Assembly (NCBI RefSeq): GCF_000972845.2 | Contig: NC_040020.1 | Span: 325,915-389,914, forward strand | Length of the DNA: 64,000 bases | Source of the DNA: Larimichthys crocea | Taxonomy: Eukaryota > Chordata > Actinopteri > Sciaenidae | Direction of reading: 5' to 3' | Shown here: piece by piece, positions 1-12,500 of the stretch | How the letters are laid out: each line of letters starts with the position of its first letter | How positions within the stretch are numbered: the first letter of the stretch is position 1 | The notes under the pieces: generated by a model | Database searches by the model: none | Told to the model about the DNA's origin: nothing | The model's input: only the letters and a program-made list of their open reading frames with translations | Program-made: the position numbers and the translations under genes

Positions 1-640
1 GTTAGCTTGTTTTAGCTATTGTTAGCTTGTTGTTAGTTTGTTGTTAGCTTGTTGTTAGCTTGTTTTAGCTATTGTTAGCTTGTTGTTAGCTTGTTGTTAG
101 CTTATTGTTAGCTTATTGTTAGCTTGTTGTTAGCTTGTTGTTAGCTTGTTTTAGCTATTGTTAGCTTATTGTTAGCTTGTTGTTAGTTTGTTGTTAGCTT
201 ATTGTTAGCTTGTTTTAGCTTGTATTAGCCTGTTGTTAGCTTATTGTTAGCTTATTGTTAGCTTGTTGTTAGCTTGTTGTTAGCTTATTTTTAGCTTATT
301 GTTAGCTTGTTGTTAGTTTGTTGTTAGCTTATTGTTAGCTTATTGTTAGCTTGTTGTTAGCTTGTTGTTAGCTTATTGTTAGCTTATTGTTAGCTTGTTG
401 TTAGCTTGTTGTTAGCTTATTGTTAGCTTATTGTTAGCTTGTTGTTAGCTTGTTGTTAGCTTATTGTTAGCTTGTTTTAGCTTGTATTAGCCTGTTGTTA
501 GCTTATTGTTAGCTTATTGTTAGCTTATTGTTAGCTTATTGTTAGCTTATTGTTAACCTGTTGTTAGCTTGTATTAGCTTGTTAGCTTGTTTTAGCTATT
601 GTTAGCTAGTTGTTAGCATGTTGTTAGCCTATTTTAGCTG
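1..640. repeat. 11-bp minisatellite (GTTAGCTTGTT / GTTAGCTTATT)
   Basis: Dozens of tandem copies of an 11-bp unit, with G/A variation at position 9 and some shortened TTTAGCTATT units. The array probably continues left of the window. No exon is visible in it. Confidence 0.97.
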
Positions 641-850
641 TGACATCACAGAGTTAGTCGGCTGTGATTGGTCCAGAATAACTGCGTTTTCTATGAACTG
701 TTGATGCAGCGAACATCCTGCAGACTGAATTATAAATGACACGTGTACGTTTTGAAGCCACGTCCCTCTGGATGATGACAAAATATTTATATTGAATCAA
801 TCCGCCTGCTTTTCTTCAAGGTTACAGAAATCTGTGGTTCAGTGGTAAAA

Positions 851-896
<46 letters not shown>

Positions 897-2611
897 ACAC
901 ACACACTTAAAGATTTATAAGTGATGCAAGAGGAGTTAACGGGAGTCCCAGCACGGTGCACGTTTGTAGTTTCCACCCACTGACTTCACCAGACGCAGGT
1001 ATCAGACTCTCACAGTAACTCAGTGCACACATAACGTGTATGTGTTTGTTTGTTACATACATGAAAAAGTCCTAACAATAAGAAAATCTAAATCTGATCT
1101 CATAAATAAGAAATATCAATATAGAGTCATGTAGAAGTCAGTCATTCAGAGTTAGGTAATATAGCTCATACAATATATATATAGTCAGATAATATTATGA
1201 TATCTCCATAGGCTGCCATGGTGTATGACTCATCCTTCACTAAAAGTACAAATACATGTTGTACAATATTCAAAAAGTAGAGCAGGAAGTTGTATGAGTT
1301 AAATATATATGAAGTATTGAAAGTAAACATGCTTATTCTGCAGTAAAAAGTCATAAATACTTCCCAGAAATAGTATTTATGTGTTTAAACACACGGTTCA
1401 AAATACTTCAGCTCTCTGTGGGGCACTCTCTGAAACCCTGGACTGTTGTTGGTGGATAGAAGAAGTTTTAGGCCGCGTTCAGACACGAACAAACGCCGGC
1501 GACGTTTTTCAGTTCATTTCAGTGGAGGGTCGGCTCCCCTCAGTTTCCCGGTTCCTGTCTGAATATGCACTAAAGGTCTGTCAGTGTGGGGTCCGCTCTG
1601 TGAGGCTGTCAAAGAAAAGCAAACACTGAGTGGACGTAGTAGAAGGTTAGCGCTCGATACAGGACCAACCTCAAATCAAACGTAGCTCCCGTTATTCACT
1701 TTGACCCCACAGTGTTCCGTCTGTCCACCCAAACATCGTCCCATCATGCCCGTACGCTTCTTCACTCAAGTCTGACGTGACGGTGACTCGATCTGCTGAT
1801 CTCGTGAAGCTTTTTAGGAAGAACCGGGTCAAAGAATCTCAAAGTGTCCGGAGCTTAATGTTTGACACGAGCCTCTGTGAGATTACAAGCCTGCAGTTTG
1901 ATTTTCTCAGCTAATGAACCAGGTCAGAAGTTCCAAGAAGCGACTCGTCTTGGTTTGATCCCTGTCTGTCTCCAGCACAGAGGAGTAAAACTCATTCCCT
2001 CTGCAGTGGGCCGGTGTTACAGAGGCTCATAGGGAGGTTGGTGGATTGAATTGGGGGTTTATGATAAAACACGAAAAGGCAGGGAAGTAGTGGAAGATAA
2101 CAGAGAACACCTAGAGAGAGAGCGAGCTGTAATCTGCTCCTGGCTGATAGAGGAGATTCCTCACAAACAGTCAGTCAGCAGTCGTGGTGTGTATGGAGGT
2201 TGATAAGGCAAGAAGGAGCTCTTTATTGGAACAAGATGACACACGCGATAACAACACACTGCGTGTGTGTGTGTGAGGCTTTGATAACTATGACTGTCAC
2301 CTTCAGTAAAGCCGACATGAGCAGAGATAAAACGCCCCCCACGCGGAGTCTGATCCTGATTCCTGCACAGGTTTTAACAGCGTGATCCACCTGAAGCAGC
2401 CGGGAGGAGATGCTCCGAGCGATAACGCTTTCATTACAAGACATTTGTTCCAGCAGCTGTGAGGGCCCAGGTGAAAGATCTCTGTGGTCTCAGCGCGTAC
2501 GCTGTTAATGACGACGGCTTTTCCGACATCGGAGGATGAACCTCGACCTCGATCGACAGGTCGCTGAGTCTGTCGTCTCGTCTGCAGCCAGCTGGGCTCA
2601 TCCTAAACACT
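641..2611. other. Intronic stretch without a recognisable gene
   Basis: Holds a CA microsatellite at 853-906 and otherwise unique-looking sequence. Short open frames here have no recognisable domain. It is interpreted as trhde intron. Confidence 0.5.
853..906. repeat. (AC)n microsatellite
   Basis: More than 20 AC units with one CC interruption near 895. Confidence 0.97.
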
Positions 2612-2795
2612 GTTCAGACAAACTCCATGTTTGCCAGGCTGTTATTTACACCTATGACAGGTGGTGTCAGTAACCGAACCTTAAAGTAAGCCCCGCCCCT
2701 TTTTGGACCCATGCGCCAATCGCAGTTGAGCAATCCTCGGTCAACTTCGTGCTTCCCTGTACTCAGATATGCAACGAGCTACCTCGTCTATGTTG
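2612..2795. repeat. Dispersed repeat R1, copy 1
   Basis: First of three related copies in 1.4 kb. It runs from ATGTTTGCCAGGCTGTTATT to GAGCTACCTCGTCTATGTTG. Features shared with the others are a GTGTCAGTAA block, a GCCCCGCCCCTTTT block and CAGTTGAGCAA. The family is not recognised. Confidence 0.8.
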
Positions 2796-2867
2796 AAAAG
2801 TCAACATACAAATATAAGTGGTAGAAAAGTGTTGGCCTTTTTGTAACAACACCACAAAACCACAGAA

Positions 2868-3020
2868 CAATGTTTGCCAGGATGTTATTTACATCTATTA
2901 CAGGTAGTGTCAGTAATTGACCCGCCCCTTTTAGGGGGCGTGGCTCCAATTTTCTGTGCTCCAATCACAGTTGAGCAAGCCTCTGTCAACTTTCTCCTTT
3001 CCTGCACTTAGATATGTTAG
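2868..3020. repeat. Dispersed repeat R1, copy 2
   Basis: Direct copy of R1, closest to copy 3 (shared GACCCGCCCCTTTTAGGGGG and CTCCAATTTTCTGTGC). Confidence 0.85.
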
Positions 3021-3821
3021 AGAGTTTATTCATGCCACGTTGGAGCCGACATAATTGTCAGTTTCTGGCCTGGAAATAGTCTTCACATCAAAATCTGAGT
3101 CAGAATGAAGACTTACAGAAACGCTGACTTTGTGTTCAAGAATAAGAAAGAGTAAACAAAAGAATTAATTTGTCTCTGTTTGGATTTGTTTTTCTGAATC
3201 ATGTTTTTTTTTTTGTTGACTCCAGGGAATATCAATCAAACTGCTGTTGGTTTATTCATCTGAGAAAGTAACTTTTTACCAATAAACTAATCAAATATTG
3301 AAGTTTCGTGTCTGCCAGCGTCTGTTTTTCAAGGCAACTGAAGCAGAACTTTATTGATGTAGAGCTCTAAAGTCTGTGGACAACATTTAACCAATAATCT
3401 GGAGTCGACACGGTGTAAACATGGAGATGTTTTCCCTCTCTACCATCCATCCTGTAGGACATGAACACGACATTCGGGTGGTGGCGTTCTGTGAGTGCCC
3501 AACTTGTAAACACTTGTATCACTTGACTCCTACTGAAGTGTTTACTAAAATAAAAGCTCTAGCTATGAGACTCTCTCATGTCTGTGAATCCATATTTAAT
3601 GCACTCTGAGTGCCTGTGAATGTCGTCAACTTTTAGCCATTCTTACCTCTTCAGACATTTCACTGCACTATTTAAATCCACGTCCTTATTACTCAACTGA
3701 ATTTCTTTTCCAGGACTTGCAGACATCCTGAGTCATCGCCATGAACTCTGAACATACTGTACTGTTAATAACTCACAAATATACTGTAAGAAAAGTGTAA
3801 TAATACCACAAAACCACAGAA

Positions 3822-3990
3822 CAATGTTTGCTAGGATGTCATTTACATGTATTACAGGTAGTGTCAGTAATTGACCCGCCCCTTTTAGGGGGCGTGGTTC
3901 CAATTTTCTGTGCTCCAATGACAGTTGAGCAAGCTTCGGTCAACTTCCTCCATTCCTGCACTTAGATATGCTACGAGCTACCTTGTCTTT
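3822..3990. repeat. Dispersed repeat R1, copy 3
   Basis: Direct copy of R1. It is preceded, like copy 2, by CACCACAAAACCACAGAACA and ends with CTACGAGCTACCTTGTC. Confidence 0.85.
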
Positions 3991-4039
3991 GTTGAAAATT
4001 CAACCACAGTTTGAACTTGGTTAAAAGATAAAGTTAGTG

Positions 4040-4335
4040 AATGTTGCTATCTAGCTTTTTAACTACTTAACTTAACTAGCTATCTAGCTTCTTAACTACT
4101 TAACTCAACTACCTATCTAGCTACTTAACTACTTAACTTAACTAGCTATCTAGCTACTTAACTACTTAACTTAACTACCTATCCAGCTACTTAACTTAAC
4201 TAGATATCTAGCCACTTAACTGCTTAACTCAACTACCTATCTAGCTACTTAACTACTTAACTTAACTACCTATCTAGCTTCTTAACTACTTAACTTAACT
4301 AGCTACCTAACTACTTAACTAGTTAGCTAGTTAAA
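4040..4335. repeat. 33-bp AT-rich tandem repeat (AACTACTTAACTTAACTAGC...)
   Basis: Several imperfect units of about 33 bp built from ACTACTTAACT and CTATCTAGCT submotifs, with shortened units at the right end. Confidence 0.85.
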
Positions 4336-4600
4336 TGACTTAAGTATAGTACTATACTTAAGTAGGTGGCTAGCTAGTTAACTAGTTCTGCAGATCAAAA
4401 TGCTAGTTACCAACCTACTCTAAATCTGATAGCAACTGTTAACAAACAATTAACAGCTGGTTAATTTACATAATGCATTAGTTAGCTAGTTCAGTGGTTC
4501 CTACCATTAGCTAGAGATTTGACTATATATATTCAACATAGACGAGTTGGCAATGAACAAATAAAAAACATATGTTGTTACATTTTGCAATAAATATCAG

Positions 4601-4733
4601 TGTGTGTGTGTGTGTGTATAAAACTATAGTATAGTATATATAAGAAAACATTTTCCCATGATGTTTTCATGCAGGTGAGGACTGAAACTAATGCTCTGTT
4701 CAGGTAGCATGGATTAATTTTCAGCACTTGTAA

Positions 4734-4784
<51 letters not shown>

Positions 4785-4891
4785 TGTATTTCCAGTGTAT
4801 TCTGCTGCTGGATCAGCAGTATTATTTTTATATAGAATCTGGTTCTCAGTGTGTTCCAGGTCACTGACAGTTTATGCTGAAAAATCAGGAC

Positions 4892-4923
<32 letters not shown>
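4601..4923. repeat. Cluster of three CA/TG microsatellites
   Basis: TG tract at 4601-4617, AC tract at 4732-4781 and TG tract at about 4893-4923, separated by unique sequence. Confidence 0.95.
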
Positions 4924-4927
<4 letters not shown>

Positions 4928-6312
4928 AGTGTGCACAGGGGATTCATACATATTTCCATAACTGTATTCAGAACAAAAACTATATTTAACCCACTTTCAC
5001 CTTACATTACGTGACATCATCTTTTACAGTGACTGCCAACTGATCAGTTCTGTGTATATAAAGGACTCTGCTGCCGTCAGATAAACTCGAACTGACAAGT
5101 TTATTCGGTTCATTTTGGGTTTCCTCTGAAGTTTCGGAGACATTAACATGAACCAGCGTCAGCCTTCAGAGAGCCAGTTAGCAGCTGCATACAGCGCGGC
5201 GATAAATAATGCAGCGTGCTCCGTCATTAACACCGCCAGCTTCATGTTGTAGTGGTTAAAGTGAGTCAACAAGACAAATTCATGACTGCTCTATTTCAGA
5301 ATTAAAACCTTCGGAGTTAAAAACAGATTATCAATATAATCAGAGCCTCATCATATCACATTTAACTTTCTCTCTGATTCATATTTTATTACTTTGTCCA
5401 ACAGCCAGCAACTCCAGCGTGGATCAATTTATTGAATTCGACTTTGAACTTGTCCCTAAATCAACCGTGAGGGAACTAAAAACACGAATTTATGGTTCGT
5501 CATTAACCGCAAACAGCAGCCTGTAACCCAGCGTAAAAATATTGAATTAAACTTACGAAACCTCTGCGCCTTTAGAGAGAGCGGGGGAGCGTTCCATTTG
5601 TGAGAGGAAAGTTGAAGGTTTTTGGGTTCAAATAAGAATAAGTTCATTTCTGTAATTAGAAATGTATTTAAGTATTTTCAGAAACAGACTTTGAGTATTT
5701 AAACACCTGAAAATAAGAAACTTTACTTTTGGTGTCTGGCGGTAGGCCTCAGGTTTTCTTGGAGTTTTCCAAACACCTGAGTCACTGTTATTTTAGCGAA
5801 CAATTGGCGAGAACAAACAAACCTCTGTGGACCCCATAGGGGGTCGTGGACCCCAGGTTGAAGACCCCTTCTCTAGCAGACACATCTCATGTATAAGATA
5901 AATAATCATTTAGATGCTTTCTTGGAAATTTGAGGACCGATCAGTAGCTAGTTGGCTTTTATTTTTGGAGCCAACATAATTACAGCCCAATGGTGGATGA
6001 ATGGGGAACTTAAGTATTGTTAGTTTATTCATATATATATATAGATATATAGATATTTTTCCCCTATCTTTAGTCTTTAGTATGTTTGCAGACTGTGCTA
6101 GCTTCCTTTGTTGGTGGTACTGTTGCTTCAAAGGAAACAATAAAAAAAGTATTTCCAAAAACCTGGCTATGATCCTTAAAATCGGGTCACAAGGTTTTAC
6201 AGCAGAAAACAAGTAGTAAAACTTCTTCCCCGGCAGCCTAATCCACTTATTCGCTGCCCATCTGTATACTCAGTATGCTCCAGACAGGCAGGGTTTAGCC
6301 AAAATATGGCTG
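4924..6312. other. Intronic stretch without a recognisable gene
   Basis: Mostly unique sequence. A TATATAAAGG at about 5055 resembles a TATA box, but no credible exon follows. A CA microsatellite begins at 6313. Confidence 0.45.
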
Positions 6313-6340
6313 TACACACACACACACACACACACACAGC
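6313..6340. repeat. (AC)n microsatellite
   Basis: About 13 AC units, 108 bp downstream (in gene sense) of the trhde exon at 6449. Confidence 0.95.
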
Positions 6341-6448
6341 TTCTGTCTGAATCCTGGTGACAAATCATTTTAAAGCCAACCGTCCCTGTGGTGTTCAGAT
6401 ATATAAAAGCCTTTTGTGTGTACACGTGGACCTGCAGGATGAACTTAC

Positions 6449-6514
6449 ATTGAGTCCTTTCTGGAACAGCGGCTGTCCCATCACGTTGGCCAGCATCCGG
6501 ATTAACGCCGCCCC
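6449..6514 (-). CDS. trhde: trhde exon ([13 protein letters not shown]...KGLN)
   Basis: Short exon of 66 bp (22 codons, phase 0 to phase 0). The acceptor is CTGTCTGTAG and the donor is AAT/GTAAGT. It encodes [20 protein letters not shown] followed by LN. This continues exactly from WIAYKK of the preceding exon and matches the TRHDE segment after the active site. The intron between the two exons is only 344 bp (6515-6858). The next expected exon (Y-L-T-I-H-K-Y-G-like) was not found between here and the left edge. Confidence 0.93.
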
Positions 6515-9500
6515 CTACAGACAGCACAGAGACACACACGCTGTCAGACGTAATAACAACAATGCTCAGTTCATTTCAGTAGAATTGCTGCGATTGGTGG
6601 ATTCGGCATCGGTTCGAGGGCCGTTAAACATCTGCAGACCGAGCGTCAACTATCTTTAAAGTGCTGGACCGTCCAAAATGTAAGAAGCTATCATACTGGA
6701 TGTGTTGCACTATTAAACTTTATAGCACCCTGCTCTGCCTGAGTATGAAATGCTCCATAAAATCATCAGACAGAAGTGCATCTCTAAACACAATGTTTGT
6801 TTTATCAAGGTAGCCACTGAGCGAGCTCAGTGTTTAAACGAGCCAGACGTTTACTCGCCTTTTTGTAGGCGATCCAGTCGAAGACTCGGTTGATATCCGT
6901 CGCCTGCTCCACCTCCTGGGAGATGGGATGGGAGGAACGTAGCCCGTCCAACAGCATCACCTCGTGGAGGACGTCAGTCAGGAAGCGTTGCTTCTCCTGA
7001 AGACACACAAACAGTCGCCGTGGTCACTTATGAGAACTGCTGCATGTCCAACTAACCCTGAGGGACTTTTACGATGAATTACATCTGTATAATATTTTAC
7101 CCATGGAGCTTATGGAAATACATTTCACAATGATTGTACCTGTATAATTAATGTGAAATTCAACTTGAAATATCGCCCTAAGTCAGCTGTGATAGGCTCC
7201 AGCCCTGATGAGGATACGTGGTTACAGATAATGGATGGACGGCTGAACTTGAAATAAAAGTCCCCACATGGTAGGCGAGTCCCCACAATGTCTGTGTGTG
7301 GACGAGTAATCGTCCCCACGTTGTATTCTTTGAAATCTGTCATTTATTTTGGTTTTATTTCACCACAGCTTGCATGAAACTGTCTAAACACTAAAAATAA
7401 GAAAGATATTTGTCTCCAGAACAATGTGACTTTTCATCGTGGTTTCTTGAATCCTGGGGTTCGCTTTGGTTTTCTTCCAGCTCGGCTTTAGACGGAAACG
7501 TAATTAAGTTTGAGAACAGATGATCATTTAGTGAAACAGCTGGTTCAGTAAACAAAGGTTTAGTTAGTAGTCTGGACAATCTTTGTTTCTTTTTTTTAGT
7601 CTTTGTTCTTAATCTATTCTTTCCAGTTGCCTCCTCTGGTTTCTGGAGTCTTCTTACTTTCATTTACTATGATTTTCTTCACCCCTTCGTTTTCCATCCT
7701 CTATTCACTCTTTTCCCGCCTTATTTTCTTCTTTTTGTCTCCTCTCTCCGCTTCGTCTCCTTTCTTTCTTCTCCTCCGCTGCTCTCCGTGTTTCAGGATT
7801 TTAATAGACATCTGCAAACATGTTGAGCTTTAATAAGCTCTGTCTAAATTACCCCTGGGATTAGGCTAAATCCGGAGAAGTGCGGCTCTGTCTAATTCAT
7901 GGATTACAGTGTTTACTATGGAGATTTGGTTTTAATGAACCTCCATCTTGTTAAGCAATAGACTTGTTGGCTTATTAAGTTTCAGTCGTCGATGAACAGG
8001 ATGAACAGAGTTCTTTTTAAAAAATTAACAGTATCTGCTGGGATCTGGTTAATTCATAGTCCAATGTGGCTCCATGTAATTCATGTATTAAGGTTGTTTA
8101 TTAAGTAGATTTGCTTTTCATGAATCTTCAATCACTTTAACGCAAGTTTTTTGAGATATTATATTTTTAATGAACGGTAGAAAGATCTGCTGGGATCAGG
8201 CTACTCCCTGCCAGATGCGTCTCTGTGTTCGTCCAAACTAAGATTTTCTATTGTTTCACAAGTTGAAAATTTAATTAGACTCAACGTAGAGAAACATAAA
8301 GTCCAATTCTGGGCTTCAGATACTGTTGTGTGTAGTTTTCTTGTGTGTGAACGTATCGGATTAGCTCTAATAGTGACACAGTTGTTCTCTTTGCAGTGTA
8401 ATGTGTGTCACATAAGGAGAAAAGTGTTTGAGTTTAGCTGCTACTTACTGGGCTTGAACATATCGTTAGCATCAGAGTGTACCATATTGTTTGCACTTAA
8501 TGGGCCATCGGTGTTTCAGCCCCCGCAATCTAGATCATGTCACACTGAGCCGAGGGACTTTGTACAAAGTCTACAAAGAGTTTTAATATCTGCATCTTAC
8601 TCACAATCCAAAACTTTTCTTTCTTACTTTATCTTGACAAACCTTTTATTACACAAAAGAGGCACAGAGCGTAAAACTGGGTTGAAGACATTAAAAATGC
8701 ATTGTTAATTCTGTGTGTTTTATTTTTATTCAGTGTTTCATTGGCTGCACTGCCTTCAACAGAGGGTGTAGGCCTAAACTGTCAACGCCCAAAGAGAGAC
8801 GGAGGTAAGGACTAGCAGTGGTCTTGTGGTGTTGGAGGAGTAGGTGGTCTGAGGTCTAGAGGGGGTGGGATCACATCATTGCAAAGGTTTGTTGGGACCC
8901 ACTTGTGTGCAGTCACCAAGCCGTGCATCGCCACATGCAGCAGAGATGACCCACATCAACAGAGAGAATTCCCAACAGATTCGCCTCATGCGGGCGAGCG
9001 GAAAATCAGCACACGAGATCCAGCAACACTTTGCGAGGCTGGGCATTCAAGTCTCGCTGAGAACTGTGCGGTATCACTTCAAGGAGAGGCAACCCCGGCG
9101 CTCATGTCCGAGGAAACTGCACGAGTAAGTAGCCGAAAGAACAATTACAACTTTTGTTTCGCATTTAAGCAGCATTTCTAAAGCCTCTGTGTGTTCAAGG
9201 TTGATTTTCCGCATAGTATGGTGCGTCATCAGTCATGTGACTCAAAGTTAATAAACGTAAATGTGAAACAAAGTGACTATTTACATTGATTGCTGTGAGT
9301 CTAAAGGAATCTCTTGTAGTATTACCACTAGGTATAGTAGAACTTCTGGTTGTTTTACTACTAGCAACTTAGATGTGACAGTAAAGGCTTCAATAGTCTG
9401 GAAATCTTTGGTTTAGATACCTTGAAAGTGCTTGAAATAAAGTTTGCCTCTGTCTGTTTTTTCCTGACTTCCACAGTCACATCCTGACTGCCATCGAAGA

Positions 9501-12500
9501 AGTGAGGAAGACCAGCGATAAGATGAATGCCCGAGCCGTGCAGCAGAAAATTGAAGCAGATTTTGGTGTTCAGCTGAGCCTGACCAGCATACGCCGCGCT
9601 CCCAGAAACCCAATTTGCAAAACGCGCAACAAAATTGCGAGGCTACAGCAAGCCCTTCAGTGGATGGAGTCTGGGGAGACGTGGCATGATGTGCTGTTTT
9701 CAGACACGACGTCAGTATCTCTGAAGCATTACGGCAGGGTTCATTTCCACAGAGGGGACCACTTTGTTGGCAAACCACAGTCCAAATATGCCTTAAAGTT
9801 CTACATCTGGGGACTGATCTCACGACAGGGCGCAGGTCCAATGGTCATCTTCGAGGGAACCATGGACAAACAATATTTTGAGAACACCATCATCAAAGAA
9901 CTTGCAGCACCGTACATCAGGGAACACTTTGGGTCGAAACATCGCTTCTTCCAGGACAACGATCCACAGCACACCGCTGCTGCGACTTGCATCGCGTCCG
10001 AGGGAATCAACTGGGTGAGGACTCCACCGGACTCGCCGGATTTTAACCCCATCAAGCGTGTTTGGCGCTCAATGAAAGACTTCATCCGAAAGGAGGCGAA
10101 GCCAGGCACGAGACACGACCTTGTCCAGGCGGTAGAGTTCTTCTGGGACACGAAACTTACCAAAGATTTCTGTAATGAAGTTATTTCAGGCTTATCAGAT
10201 GTCCAGAGACTGGTTGTGAAGAATAAAGGAGGACATAGTGGAAAATGAACAAACCTACAACCATCCACACGCACATTTACTCCCATAAGTAACAGCATTG
10301 CCATTCTGAAGTAAAAGTGTGTGTGTTGTCAGTTCTTGTTTCAAACTGTGCATGTAAAATAAACTTCTTTAACAAAACAACTCTGATTGTGTGTCTGTCC
10401 CTGTTGGATCTCCATTCAGATGGGTATTACATTTAAATTACGACTGATCTTCAGGTGATCGGCTTGAATAGGAGGCAGAGAGGTGACTATTCAGCTGCCT
10501 GAACGACCGGCCCAAAGAGATGCAAACACAAACCCACCGAAGAAGAACTCGACACCGAGGAACAATTCAACAAATCTGAATACCAAGTGAAACGCTCAAT
10601 AAATAAATAACTACTGGTAGTTTGCAGTAAAGTCTTAACTCAGAGAAAGTTTGTTTTGGAGGCGACAGCTCGGTCATAGCTGCACCAAAAAAAGAGTCCT
10701 TCAAAGAAATGAGTGGAAACTATCGGCTTCAACAGCCAGGCGGCATTTTGTGTCACATTTCTGTGGAGACACGCACAGTTTGAACTTATGCTGATCTTTA
10801 TTTTAAATCCGGGGGTGGGGTGAAAATATCATGGCGCTACAGCCCATCAGCACCCACAGACCTTCTGCCGGTTACAGGCTGAGTTTTAGGAAATCCGTCC
10901 ATTTGTGTGTTTGGTTTGAATATTTCTCTCATTGCCAGTGAAGAGCTGGAACAAAATGTTACATAACACAGCACAGACCTGTTGTATGCATGATATTTAT
11001 GTTCATTATGTTCATTTATTTATTTTCCCAAATCTTGTTGGCGCACTATCAAACAGGTGTTGGGTTGTTTTGATTAGACGTCCCAATTATCCTGAATCTC
11101 CCAATCATTCTGCAGTTGGTGTTTATCTGAATGCCACTTCAACTGGGGACTCACTGTGGAGTGTGGGCGGGTGGGCGAGACTCCCAGTGGCTGGATAATG
11201 GCTACAAACTGGATCTCATCCCGGCTGGAAACCAGAACACCTCCGACTGGGAGCGCCAATTGCGAGTCGCTGGGACCGTTAATGAGCTAAACTACGTGTC
11301 AGACACACAGTTTGTCGTGAAGTCCTGGTTGTGCAGGAGTTGGACTGATCCGTCCTCAGAGGATCGGACTAAGTCCTGGACAGAAACACAGACGGCTGCT
11401 TTCATCTTTCCAGTCAACAGGAACGCACACGTGGAGGTAAACAGACAGAATCCGGGGACTCCACCACAAATCGCACAATTAGTTAATTAGTTAAATGGCA
11501 TGTTTGGATGAAAGCGAAACCACCCGGTGAGAGAAAAACCTGACTAAATGAGACATCAGCTTTAATTAGGAGAGACTTGGAGTCACCTGGAGAGAGGGAG
11601 GCCCATATGGTCATTATGAACCAGATGGACTCACATGTGGAGGGACAGCTAATAGGCCAACACACACACACACACACACACAGATGGAGGGACGGGGCTG
11701 CGTTCACAAGCAGCTGCTGAACTTTTACACTTCTGTTCGTCTCCTCCCTCCGTCCTCCTTCACTGCCACCCCGTCACTCTCGCTCGTCTCCCTCCGTCCT
11801 CCTCTTCATCTCGGCGTCGTGTGAGCTCGGCGGGGTTTGGGTGACAGGCGGCGCTCTGCATGCTGAATGCTAATTCGCTGTCTGGCAGGTGTCACACATC
11901 CGATGTAGTTAGAGCTCTTTATTAAACAGAAAGCGATCGCTGCAGCAGGGCTGATGATTCACACCGTGGTGCTGGAGTCTGGTGATATGATGCCATGACG
12001 CGTCAAATGTTTGTCAGATGTTCTTGAATACCTTCATGAGCACCATCTATTTATTTATTTACATTTATTTATATGATTATTTTTTGCGGGATTCGAATCG
12101 GGGCCAGCTGCAGCGAGGACTATATCCTCCACACACGGGGCGGCGGCTTAACCCACTACGCTACCGACCGCCCCATGAGTACCATTTATACTGAAGGATC
12201 CATTTCTTTAATGGCTTTGGCTGTTGTTATGACCACGTGACTGTTTCCAAGATTCTACGTAGTCTATGTTACGCAACATACTTATTTTCACCGAAAGCGC
12301 GATCTTTTCTTAAACCTAGAGAAACTGCTTAAGCGTTTAAACTCATAAAAATCACCAGAAAAGACCCTACAGGGGTGAACATGTAGGGCGGAGTTGGGAC
12401 TGAGACGCCACACATCCTGTTTCCTGGCTGCCATCATGAAAACTGTGACTGTGACTATAATCTCTGTGTCTGGAGACACTCTTTGACTGGTCCAGCAAAT

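Noticed and set aside
1..640. Telomeric or CRISPR-like array
   Set aside because: The unit is an 11-bp GTTAGCTTRTT minisatellite without spacers. It is neither TTAGGG nor repeat-spacer.
5050..5110. Promoter from TATATAAAGG
   Set aside because: No initiator, CpG enrichment or downstream exon. AT-rich words like this are common by chance.
8328..8708. 126-codon plus-strand open frame upstream of the transposase
   Set aside because: No domain and not in frame with the transposase. At most untranslated leader.
9413..10304. Two long minus-strand frames opposite transposase exon 2
   Set aside because: Antisense shadows of the real coding frame.
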